Of a stretch of 64,000 nt of DNA, positions 34,657 through 42,610 are shown one piece after another. This DNA comes from Mesoterricola silvestris. GTDB lineage: Bacteria > Acidobacteriota > Holophagae > Holophagales > Holophagaceae. How positions within the stretch are numbered: the stretch's first letter is position 1; each line of letters opens with the position of its first letter. The DNA lies in assembly GCF_030295405.1 (NCBI RefSeq), contig NZ_AP027080.1:434001-498000 (forward strand), in the 5' to 3' direction. The notes beneath the pieces were generated by a model. It was not told the origin of the DNA. It was given only the letters and a program-made list of their open reading frames with translations, and made no database searches. Both the position numbers and the translations under genes were made by a program.

Positions 34657-37542
34657 TCAAGGCGTATAGGCCGCAGTCACTTGCGAGGCATTTCCGGAAT
34701 CATCCGTCACCGCCAGGGTCCAGGCGCAGGGGGTTCCCACGGCCAGGGACCCGGTGACCCGGTTGGCGGGATCCCCGGGATCCACGGACCAGTCCAGGGA
34801 GGTGGTGGTGGGGGGCAGTGCGGGCACCCCCCAGGAAACGCCCGGTCCCGTCAGGCTGAACGCCAGGTGGAAGGCCGGGGGGAAGGTCCCGGTCCAGGCG
34901 AAGGCCGGCTGCAGGTCGGCGGAGGACCCGCTCCCGTCCCCGGTGCCCATGGGGGCGTCCAGGGAAGGGAAAAGGTCCAGGACCCCGGTCACCTGGGTGG
35001 TGAGGGTCCCGGTGGTCCCATCCTGGTAGGTGGCCAGGATCGTGTAGGTGTCGCCCACGGCGGGGCGGGCGGTGACGGCGGCCTCGTAGGTCAGGACGGA
35101 GGAGCCGCCGTTGGTGCCCAGGCTCGCCGGCACGGGGAGGTTGGGGCCCGAGACCACCTGGGCCGAAGCCACGTGGCGGATGCCGTCCTTCAGGGTGAAG
35201 GCCAGGGCGTAGGCGTCGGTCCCGCCGGGGCGGGAATGGCGGGTGGCCACCTGGGCGGTGCAGGCGGCGGAGGGCAGGACCGGCGCCAGGCCCGGGAGAT
35301 CCTGGTCCATGGCCACGGTCTGGGTCCGGACCGCGTCCCCGAAGGAGGGCACCCCGTTGGCGTCCTGGTCCAGGAACGCGATCAGCTGATAGGAACCCGG
35401 GCTCGAGGGCGGAATGCCGGAGATGGAAAAGGGCTGGGGGCTCACCGGGGACGGGAGGCGGGTCATCCAGGCCCGGCCCGAGGCCAGGTCCCGCAGCCCC
35501 ACGACCAGCGGGCCCGTGGGCGGGGTGGCGAAGGATACGGTGCCCGAGGCGCTGAGGAGCCCGGAGGCGGGGCCCACCGGTACGGAGGCGGGCGGGGACC
35601 AGGGCGTGGCGGTGGCGGGTCCCACGCCCCGCATGCGCACGTGATAGACCGTGCCGTCCGCCGGGAGCCCGCCCGTGAGGATCAGGAGGTGGCCGGCGGA
35701 GGGGGACAGGCGCCGGGTTCCCGAGAGCGTGGCGAATTCGGGGTCGGTGCTCCAGTCCACCTGGTAGAACTGGGGCTGCTCCACCCCGGCGGAGGTGACC
35801 GGCGCGTAGTCCAGGACGATGCCCGAATCCATCCCGCTCGCGGTGAAGGCGGGAGCCGGAAGGAGGGAGAGGTCCGGCGCGCCCGCCGCCAGGGCCAGGA
35901 CGAGACCCGCCACGTCCCCGCCGCGGACCGTGACGGGGGCGGCCAGGGTCCCGGCGGGATCGTGGGCGTTGGGTACCCCCTTGTCGTAGAGATCCGTGCG
36001 CCCCGTCAGGGTGTAGGTGCCCGGCGGCACCCCCCGGAAGGTGAAGCCGCTTCCTCCGCCCAGGTCCAGATGGGCCGCGCCCTGGGGGGTTCCGCCCCCG
36101 GCGGGCTGGAGGCTCAGGTACGTGGTGCCGGCCCCCGCCCCGGTGAGGGTGCCGGAAACGGTGTAGCCCAGGACGGCCGTGAAGCTGGCCTTCCCGTCGT
36201 CGGGCACGGTGAGGGTGTGGGAGGCGGGGGAGATGACCGCGGAGAAGGCGGGTATGGAGGGGGTGAGGACGTAGGTGCCGGGGAGCACCCCCGCGAAGGC
36301 GAAGGCGCCGAAGGCGTCGTTGGTGGCGGTGCGCACCGGGCTGGTGCCCAGGGTGAGGATGGCGCCCGCCACCGGCTCCCCCCCGGCGGTCACGGTGCCG
36401 CCGACGGTGTATCCCGCGGTCACGGCCACCTTGGCCTTCAGGCTTTCGGTGGATCCCGCGGCGTTGCTGACGGTGACGGAATAGGAACCGGCGTCCCCGA
36501 CCGCGGCCTGGGCCACGGCGAAGGTGGGGGCGGTGGCGCCGGGGATGGGGTCGCCGTCCTTGTTCCATTGGTAGGTGAGGGCCTCGGGCACGCCCACCGC
36601 TTCCACCGTGAGGCTGAAGGCCGATCCGGCCAGGAGGCTCACCCCCCGGGGCTGGGCCGTGATGACCGGGGCGCCCGAGACGTTCAGGATCGCCTTGTCG
36701 CTCCAGAGGGAGACGTCCGCGCAGGTGACCTCCACCTGGTACACATCGCCGTTCATGGCCACGGTGGTGACGGGCACGGACCAGGTGGCCTCGTTGGCCC
36801 CGGCCAGGGCGATACCGTTTCGGAACCACTGGAATACGACGGGGTTGCCCTTGGCCTCCACCTTGAACTCCACCGGGTCGGGGGCCTTGACGCCGCGGGA
36901 GGCCGGCTGGACCGCGATCACCGGGCCGTAGGCCACCGTGAGGATCGCGGGGTTGCTGGTGGCCGACCCGGAGGGACTGGTCACTTTCACGGTGTAGGAG
37001 CCTCCGGTGAGGTCCGGGGAGACCGCGGGGACGGAGCACGTGGGGCCGGTGACCCCCTCCAGGGTGGAGCCGTTCCTGGACCACTCGTAGGTGAGGCCGC
37101 CGAGCCCCGCCGCGGCCACCGAGAAGGTGCCGGTGTCCCCCAGCCTCACGGTGGCGCTGGCGGGCTGGGTGGTGATCACCGGGGGGCCGGTGACGGTGAG
37201 GGCGGCCCCCGCGCTGGTGGCGGATCCCAGGCTGTTGGTGGCGGTCAGGGTGTAGACCTGGCCGGTCATGGACGAATCGGTGCCGGCGGTGGTGAAGGCG
37301 TTGGAGGTGGCCCCCGGAATGGGCACGCCATTGAGGGCCCACTGGTAGGTGGGCGCGGGGTCCCCCGAGGCGGTGGCATAGAAGGTGGCGGAGGCCGGGG
37401 CCTTGACGGCCTGGTCCTGGGGCTGGGAGGTGACGAGGGGTGCCAGGGAGGACGTCTCCGCGCCGGAGCGGCCTCCACCGCAGTGGACCAGGCTTCCCAG
37501 GAGGAGGGCGCAGGGAAGGCCCACGGTCAACTTGATATTCAT
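34657..37542 (-). CDS. large Ig-like domain lipoprotein
   Basis: A 961-residue exported surface protein. The signal peptide MNIKLTVGLPCALLLGSLVHC ends in a possible lipobox Cys (C21), though His at -1 is unusual. Then come four bacterial Ig-like modules (about 30-370), each opening with a ITxQP-type motif such as ITTQPAS or IAVQPAS and containing YQW or FQW, followed by two carboxypeptidase-regulatory-like modules (about 375-560, YTVGGTVTAGG and YTVSGTLTGAG), and further beta-rich, Fn3-like regions. No catalytic domain is recognised, so adhesion or glycan binding is likely. GGGAGGAA before ATG 37540-37542 fixes the start. Confidence 0.75.
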   Translation of the reverse strand: MNIKLTVGLPCALLLGSLVHCGGGRSGAETSSLAPLVTSQPQDQAVKAPASATFYATASGDPAPTYQWALNGVPIPGATSNAFTTAGTDSSMTGQVYTLTATNSLGSATSAGAALTVTGPPVITTQPASATVRLGDTGTFSVAAAGLGGLTYEWSRNGSTLEGVTGPTCSVPAVSPDLTGGSYTVKVTSPSGSATSNPAILTVAYGPVIAVQPASRGVKAPDPVEFKVEAKGNPVVFQWFRNGIALAGANEATWSVPVTTVAMNGDVYQVEVTCADVSLWSDKAILNVSGAPVITAQPRGVSLLAGSAFSLTVEAVGVPEALTYQWNKDGDPIPGATAPTFAVAQAAVGDAGSYSVTVSNAAGSTESLKAKVAVTAGYTVGGTVTAGGEPVAGAILTLGTSPVRTATNDAFGAFAFAGVLPGTYVLTPSIPAFSAVISPASHTLTVPDDGKASFTAVLGYTVSGTLTGAGAGTTYLSLQPAGGGTPQGAAHLDLGGGSGFTFRGVPPGTYTLTGRTDLYDKGVPNAHDPAGTLAAPVTVRGGDVAGLVLALAAGAPDLSLLPAPAFTASGMDSGIVLDYAPVTSAGVEQPQFYQVDWSTDPEFATLSGTRRLSPSAGHLLILTGGLPADGTVYHVRMRGVGPATATPWSPPASVPVGPASGLLSASGTVSFATPPTGPLVVGLRDLASGRAWMTRLPSPVSPQPFSISGIPPSSPGSYQLIAFLDQDANGVPSFGDAVRTQTVAMDQDLPGLAPVLPSAACTAQVATRHSRPGGTDAYALAFTLKDGIRHVASAQVVSGPNLPVPASLGTNGGSSVLTYEAAVTARPAVGDTYTILATYQDGTTGTLTTQVTGVLDLFPSLDAPMGTGDGSGSSADLQPAFAWTGTFPPAFHLAFSLTGPGVSWGVPALPPTTTSLDWSVDPGDPANRVTGSLAVGTPCAWTLAVTDDSGNASQVTAAYTP

Positions 37543-37656
37543 TGGTTCCTCCCGGGCCGGCCGCAATGGGAGCCCCGTGGGTGTTTGGGAAAGTCGTGCT
37601 ATGAGCAATATTTAAAAATTGATGTCCTCGATGGACGCGGTTCCGTGAGGCAATTT

Positions 37657-37685
37657 GGGTTAACTGCAGCCTAAGACAATATAAA
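37657..37685 (+). promoter_or_regulatory. AT-rich promoter candidate before the HD hydrolase gene
   Basis: TATAAA (37680-37685) lies in a short AT-rich island in the gap between two divergent genes, with a weak TTGGGT-like -35 upstream (37655-37660, spacing 19). It would give a leader of about 55 bases. Confidence 0.3.
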
Positions 37686-37747
37686 ATTTTAATTTATTTT
37701 GAAGTCTGGACCCCGTCCCATACTGGAGCCCACCCCCCGGAGTTCCC

Positions 37748-38326
37748 ATGGACTTCCCCCTCGGTCCGCGCTTCCAGATGGCCATGGCCTTCGCCGCCCG
37801 GGTGCACACTGGGCAGTTCCGCAAGGGGACCACCGTCCCCTACCTCTCCCACGTGCTGGCGGTGACGGCGACGGCCCTGGAGAACGGGGCGGGGGAGGAC
37901 GTGGCCATCGCGAGCCTGCTCCACGATGCCGTGGAGGACGGCGGGGGCCTGCCGGTGCTGGAGGAGATCCGGGCCCGGTTCGGACCCGCCGTGGCCGACC
38001 TGGTCCTGGAATGCACCGACGCCCTCTCCGTGCCCAAGCCTCCCTGGAGGCAGCGCAAGGAGGCCTACCTGGCCCACCTGGCCGAGGCCAGCGACGGGGC
38101 CCGGCTCATCGTCCTGGGCGACAAGCTCCACAACTGCCGGTCCCTGGTGCGGGACCTGCGCGCCTGCGGGCCGGCCCTGTGGGCGCGGTTCAACGCGGGG
38201 CCCGGGGAGACCGTGTGGTACTACCGCAGCGTGGTGGACATCCTGGCGCGCCGGGGCCGGACCCCCCTGCTGGAGGAACTGGACGCGGCGGTGGAGGAAC
38301 TGGAGCGGGCTATTCCTGGCGCTTGA
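37748..38326 (+). CDS. small HD-domain protein, (p)ppGpp hydrolase-like (SAH/Mesh1 type)
   Basis: A 192-residue protein matching the hydrolase half of RelA/SpoT: MAFAARVHTGQFRKGT..PYLSHVL, the HD pair in LLHDAVEDGG (H and D at about 58-59), and GDKLHNCRSL near 123-132. There is no synthetase, TGS or ACT domain, so this is a stand-alone small alarmone hydrolase candidate that would degrade ppGpp or a related nucleotide. Its last 17 bases overlap the 3' end of the convergent transporter gene. Confidence 0.75.
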   Translation: MDFPLGPRFQMAMAFAARVHTGQFRKGTTVPYLSHVLAVTATALENGAGEDVAIASLLHDAVEDGGGLPVLEEIRARFGPAVADLVLECTDALSVPKPPWRQRKEAYLAHLAEASDGARLIVLGDKLHNCRSLVRDLRACGPALWARFNAGPGETVWYYRSVVDILARRGRTPLLEELDAAVEELERAIPGA

Positions 38327-39689
38327 GCCAGGCGTTGTAGGCGTACATGCTCGCCGCGCTGCAGAGGCCGATGGCCGTGAGGATCACCCAGCCCGTGGCC
38401 GCGGCCCTGGGGTCCAGCTTCAGCAGGCCGCTGGGGAGCTTCGTGGCGCCCTTGCACATCACGGCGTTGAAGAGCCAGGCCCCCGCGGGGCCGCCGATGA
38501 GGGAGCCCACGGCCATGGGGATGTTGGCGTAGCCCAGGAAGAGGCCCTCCTGGCCCTTGGGGGCGAGGGAGCCGATGTACTCGTAGAGGCGGGAGGACGC
38601 GAACAGTTCGCCGAAGGCGATGAGCGCCACCGTCAGCACGATGAACAGCGAGCCCATGGGCAGCAGGTCCCACACCCGCGGGGAGACCCCGCCCCCCAGG
38701 TACAGCGGGGCGATGTTGATGAGCATGGAGAAGCCGATGATCACCGTGCCCACCACGATGGACTTGATGGGGGGCAGCTTGCCGAAGGCCAGGGTGATCA
38801 GCAGCTGGCAGGTGACGATGACGAAGGGGTTGGCCATGGTGTAGAGGTCCATGGCCGGCGTCAGCTCCACGGTGCGCTTCACGTAGAGGGGCAGGAGGTT
38901 GTACACCTGGTTGTAGATGAAGTAGAAGCCGCTGGACACCAGGAGGAACATGGCGAAGCGGCCGCTGCCCAGCACCTTGACCATGCCCAGGAGGATCTCG
39001 CCCATGGAGCGCCCGGGCTTCTTCTCCGTGTTGCCCATCTCCACGTCCGGGTCCCTGTACACCAGGAGCACCACGAGGAAGGCCACCACCGCCGCCGCCA
39101 TGGACACCGCGAAGATGGCGCTCAGGTCGAAGCGCCGGCGGAAATAGAACGCCACGCCCCGGCCCACCAGGCTGCCCACGTTGATGATCATGTAGAAGAT
39201 GGCGAACCCGAGGGTCTTGCGGGCGCCGGCGGTCTTCTGGACCGTGCCGGCGATGCAGGGCTTCACGATGCTGCCGCCCAGGCCGATCATCACCACGCCG
39301 CCGACGATGGGCACCGCGGTGCGCCAGCCCACGGTCACCTCCGAGGAGAACACGGGGGCCAGCTTCGCCCCGCCGAACCACACGGGATAGCCCATGAGGA
39401 AGTAGGCGATGGCCAGCAGCACGAAGGCCACCAGGAGGGATTTCTTGAAGCCGTACTGATCGGCCAGGGATCCCGAAAGGATGGGCAGGAAGTACACCAG
39501 GAACCACAGCACGCTGCTGTTCAGGAAGCTGGGCCAGTAGGCCCCGAACCCCAGCTGGCCCAGGTAGAGCACCACGAAGCTGGCCATGGCGTAATAGGCC
39601 GCCCGCTCGCAAAGCTCGGTGCCGTTGGCGGTCCAGAAGCTGCTGGGAAACCCAGGCTGCGCGCTGCCCTTGGGGCCATGGTCATTCAT
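38310..39689 (-). CDS. POT/PTR family proton-coupled oligopeptide transporter
   Basis: A 459-residue MFS-type transporter with about 12-14 membrane helices. The family's ExxER motif is visible near the N-terminus in ELCERAAYY, followed by SGSLADQYGFKKSLL (loop 2-3 motif) and the GxxxKPC segment GGSIVKPCIAGT. It probably imports di- and tripeptides with protons. ATG 39689 is preceded by TGGAGATC. It converges with the HD protein gene. Confidence 0.82.
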   Translation of the reverse strand: MNDHGPKGSAQPGFPSSFWTANGTELCERAAYYAMASFVVLYLGQLGFGAYWPSFLNSSVLWFLVYFLPILSGSLADQYGFKKSLLVAFVLLAIAYFLMGYPVWFGGAKLAPVFSSEVTVGWRTAVPIVGGVVMIGLGGSIVKPCIAGTVQKTAGARKTLGFAIFYMIINVGSLVGRGVAFYFRRRFDLSAIFAVSMAAAVVAFLVVLLVYRDPDVEMGNTEKKPGRSMGEILLGMVKVLGSGRFAMFLLVSSGFYFIYNQVYNLLPLYVKRTVELTPAMDLYTMANPFVIVTCQLLITLAFGKLPPIKSIVVGTVIIGFSMLINIAPLYLGGGVSPRVWDLLPMGSLFIVLTVALIAFGELFASSRLYEYIGSLAPKGQEGLFLGYANIPMAVGSLIGGPAGAWLFNAVMCKGATKLPSGLLKLDPRAAATGWVILTAIGLCSAASMYAYNAWLKRQE

Positions 39690-39815
39690 CGGGATCTCCA
39701 GGTCTGCCTCGTAAAGCTTTGCATGGGACGGGCGCCGGGGAAAGCGCCGTGCCGAGGGTCACAAAACGGATCGGGAATTCCGAAATGAAGGAACGCGGGT
39801 GCTAGGCTCGAAGGC

Positions 39816-40766
39816 ATGAAGAAGCGTCCCTTCCCCCTTCGCACCGCGGTGCAGGCCGCGTTCCTGGCGCTGTGCGGCTGGATCGGGGTGGAGTTCGCGC
39901 TGTTCATGCACGGGCGCGCATCCCACCCGCCCGGGGCGGAGGGCTTCCTCCCCATCAGCGCCCTGCTGAGCCTCAAGTTCTGGGCCGCCACCGGCCGCAT
40001 CTGCGAGCTGCACCCCGCGGGTCTCTTCATCTTCCTGGCCATCCTCGCGCTGGGCCTCTTCCTGAAGAAGGCCTTCTGCAGCTGGCTCTGCCCCGTGGGG
40101 GCCCTCAGCGAGGGCCTGTGGCGCCTGGGGGCCAAGCTCTTCGGCCGGCACCTGGAACCGCCACGCTGGCTGGACTACCCCCTGCGCTCCCTGAAATACC
40201 TGCTCCTGCTCTTCTTCCTCTGGGCCGCCTGGAGGATGGACGGACCCGCCCTGCAGGGCTTCCTGTACAGCCCCTTCAACGCTGCCGCGGACCTGCGCAT
40301 GTACCTCTTCTTCGCCCGCATCTCCGCCACCGCCCTGGCCGTGGTGCTCGTCCTGGCCGCCCTCTCCCTGGTCGTGAAGAACGTCTGGTGCCGCTACCTC
40401 TGCCCCTACGGCGCGCTCCTGGGCCTCCTGAGCCTGGCCAGCCCCCTGCGCATCACCCGGTCCAAGGCCACCTGCATCGATTGCAAGCTCTGCACGAAGG
40501 CCTGCCCCTCCCGCATCCAGGTGCACGCGGCCACCCGCGTGGCCAGCGACGAGTGCACCGCCTGCCTGCGCTGCGTGGAAGCCTGCCCCGTGAAGGACAC
40601 CCTGGAGATGCGCGCCCCCGGCGGCAAGGCCGTGCCCCGGGCCGTGTTCGCGGCGCTGGTGGTGGGCCTCTTCATGGCCATCACGGGCCTCGCGATGATC
40701 ACGGGCCACTGGCAGAACATCATCACGGCCGAAGACTACCGCGAGCTCATCCGGATGCAGGATTAA
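39816..40766 (+). CDS. NapH/CcoG-like membrane Fe-S protein
   Basis: A 316-residue polytopic membrane protein with five or so helices, two membrane-proximal Cys motifs (CSWLCPVG and CRYLCPYG) and two ferredoxin-type 4Fe-4S motifs (CIDCKLCTKACP and CTACLRCVEACP, about 218-260). This is the architecture of NapH/MauN/YccM proteins, which pass electrons from quinol to periplasmic partners. No nap or similar partner is adjacent, so its partner is unknown. A final membrane helix follows the Fe-S domain. Confidence 0.75.
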   Translation: MKKRPFPLRTAVQAAFLALCGWIGVEFALFMHGRASHPPGAEGFLPISALLSLKFWAATGRICELHPAGLFIFLAILALGLFLKKAFCSWLCPVGALSEGLWRLGAKLFGRHLEPPRWLDYPLRSLKYLLLLFFLWAAWRMDGPALQGFLYSPFNAAADLRMYLFFARISATALAVVLVLAALSLVVKNVWCRYLCPYGALLGLLSLASPLRITRSKATCIDCKLCTKACPSRIQVHAATRVASDECTACLRCVEACPVKDTLEMRAPGGKAVPRAVFAALVVGLFMAITGLAMITGHWQNIITAEDYRELIRMQD

Positions 40767-40774
40767 AAGGGTGG

Positions 40775-41024
40775 CTGCGTTTCCGTCCGTGTCCCGGACC
40801 TTCGCCCCGGTCCGTTGGCGCCGACGTTGATTGGTCGGGCCGGCTTCCCGCAGCTTCCGCCACCGTCGTCCATGGATCACGGCAAGCGCCAGCAGCAGCT
40901 CGCTGCTGCGCAAGCGCTACCGATGGGTCGGCGCATGGTGTCGGGACCCGGTTGGGTCGCGCCCCCCTGCCGGAACCCGGCTGAAAACCACCGCAGCCCC
41001 CGGCAGGGCAAGCCTGTCCGGGCC
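40775..41024 (+). repeat. intergenic structured repeat, copy A (type 2 followed by type 1)
   Basis: The left part (about 40787-40838) matches the type 2 flank: GTCCCGGACCTTCGCCCCGG then TCCGTTGGCGCCGACG. The right part (40874-41024) is a type 1 copy: GGATCACGGCAAGCGC, a GCAGCAG-CTCG-CTGCTGC hairpin, GATGGGTCGGCGC, GTTGGGTCGCG, a CCCCCGGCAGGG block and TGTCCGGGCC. It fills the gap between two convergent genes. See copies at 23107, 44776, 45043 and 50590. Confidence 0.65.
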
Positions 41025-41029
41025 CGGTC

Positions 41030-42514
41030 CTATCGGAGTCCCAACACCGCGTTCGTACGGTCCCGCACGGCCCTAAGGACGTCCGTCTCCTTGGTGAGGT
41101 CGTGGCCGTGGGAGGGGACCATTTTCCGGATGATGGCCTGCCCTTCCGCCGTTCGGGATTCGGAGAAGCATTTGAGGATGAGGTCCACCATGGTGGCCGC
41201 GCAGGTGGAGGCCCCGGGGCTGGCGCCCAGGAGGGCGGCGAGGGTTCCGTCCGCGGCGGCCACCATCTCGGTGCCGAACTCCAACTTGCCGCCCTGCTTG
41301 GGATCCTTCTTGATGATCTGGACCCGCTGGCCGGCGATCTCCAGATCCCAGTCCTCCAGGCGCGCGGTGGGGATGAAGTCCCGGAGGGTCTTCACCCGGT
41401 CCTCCTGGGACTGGAGCACCTGGCCGATGAGGTAGCGGGTCAGGTCGAGGTTGTGGAGGCCGGCGAAGAGCATGGGCTTGAGGTTGGTGGTCTTCACCGA
41501 ACGGGGCAGGTCCAGGTACGAGCCCTCCTTGAGGTACTTCGTGGTGAACCCGGCGTAGGGGCCGAAGAGCAGGGCCCGGGATTCCCCGATGATGCGGGTG
41601 TCCAGGTGGGGCACGGACATGGGCGGGGCCCCGATGGTGGCCTTGCCGTACACCTTGGCGGCGTGGCGGGCCACGATGGAGGGGTTCTTGCACACCAGCC
41701 ACTGGCCGCTCACGGGGAAGCCCCCGTAGCCGTCCGCCTCGGGGATGCCGGACTTCAGCAGGAGGGGCAGGGCCCCGCCGCCGGCGCCCAGGAACACGAA
41801 CCGGGCGGTGAATTCCTTGTGGCCGCCTTCCTTGCGGTCGGCCACCTTCAGCCGCCAGAGCCCGTAGGGCTCCCGGGTGAGGTCCTGGACGTCGTGGTTC
41901 ACTTCCAGGCGGAAGCCGGGCCGGCGCTTCAGGGCGGTGAACATGGTGTGGGCCAGGCTGCCGAAATCCAGATCGGTGCCCCGGTCCACCCGGGTGGCCG
42001 CCAGGGGGGTGCCGGGCTCCCGGCCCTCCATGATCAGGGGCATCCATTCCTTGAGCTCGGCCGGATCCTCCGTGATGCGCATGTCCGCGAACATGGGGTG
42101 GCCGGAGAGGCGGGCCTGGCGGGTGCGCAGGAACCGGGTGTTGGCCTCGCCCCACACGAAGCTCAGGTGGGGGCAGGGGTTCAGGAACGTGGAGGGGGCG
42201 GGGATGATGCCCCGTTCCACCAGGTGGGACCAGAACTGCAGGGACACCTCGAAGGAGGCGTTGATGTTCAGGGCCTTGGTGATGTCCACGGACCCGTCGG
42301 GCTTCTCGGGGGTGTAGTTCAGTTCGCAGTTGGCGGCGTGGCCCGTGCCGGCGTTGTTCATGGCCTGGCTGCTCTCCTCGGCCACGTCGCCCAGGCGCTC
42401 CAGCACGAGAATGCGCATGTCCCCGCGGAGCTCGGCCAGCATGGTGGCCAAGGTGGCGCTGACGATCCCGCCCCCCACGATGGCGACATCGACCTGATTC
42501 TCCTTGGGAACCAC
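41030..42514 (-). CDS. mqo: malate:quinone oxidoreductase
   Basis: FAD-dependent, membrane-associated oxidation of malate to oxaloacetate with quinone as acceptor, an alternative to malate dehydrogenase that feeds the respiratory chain. The 494-residue protein has the N-terminal FAD motif VAIVGGGIVSATLATML and the Mqo signatures SSQAMNNAGTGHAANCELNYT (broken as SSQAMNNAGTGHAA and NCELNYTPE), FVFLGAGGGALPLLLKSGIPE and FPVSGQWL. GTG start at 42514 with AGGAGG just upstream. No other TCA gene is adjacent. Confidence 0.92.
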   Translation of the reverse strand: MVPKENQVDVAIVGGGIVSATLATMLAELRGDMRILVLERLGDVAEESSQAMNNAGTGHAANCELNYTPEKPDGSVDITKALNINASFEVSLQFWSHLVERGIIPAPSTFLNPCPHLSFVWGEANTRFLRTRQARLSGHPMFADMRITEDPAELKEWMPLIMEGREPGTPLAATRVDRGTDLDFGSLAHTMFTALKRRPGFRLEVNHDVQDLTREPYGLWRLKVADRKEGGHKEFTARFVFLGAGGGALPLLLKSGIPEADGYGGFPVSGQWLVCKNPSIVARHAAKVYGKATIGAPPMSVPHLDTRIIGESRALLFGPYAGFTTKYLKEGSYLDLPRSVKTTNLKPMLFAGLHNLDLTRYLIGQVLQSQEDRVKTLRDFIPTARLEDWDLEIAGQRVQIIKKDPKQGGKLEFGTEMVAAADGTLAALLGASPGASTCAATMVDLILKCFSESRTAEGQAIIRKMVPSHGHDLTKETDVLRAVRDRTNAVLGLR

Positions 42515-42550
42515 GTGTCCTCCTGGGAATTTTCCCCATTATGCCTAGCC

Positions 42551-42569
42551 CCCGGCGTCAGCGGCCGGG
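42551..42569 (-). terminator. weak hairpin downstream of the S9 peptidase gene
   Basis: CCCGGC and GCCGGG arms with a 7-base loop in the 96-base gap between the peptidase stop and the mqo start. No T-run, so only a possible terminator. Confidence 0.3.
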
Positions 42570-42610
42570 TAATTTCGGAGCTGGCCTTCGATAATTCCGG
42601 AGGTGGAGTC

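Noticed and set aside
40775-41024. Repeats as a CRISPR array
   Set aside because: No regular short repeats with unique spacers; copies are about 140 bases long, few, and internally palindromic. No cas gene is in the window.
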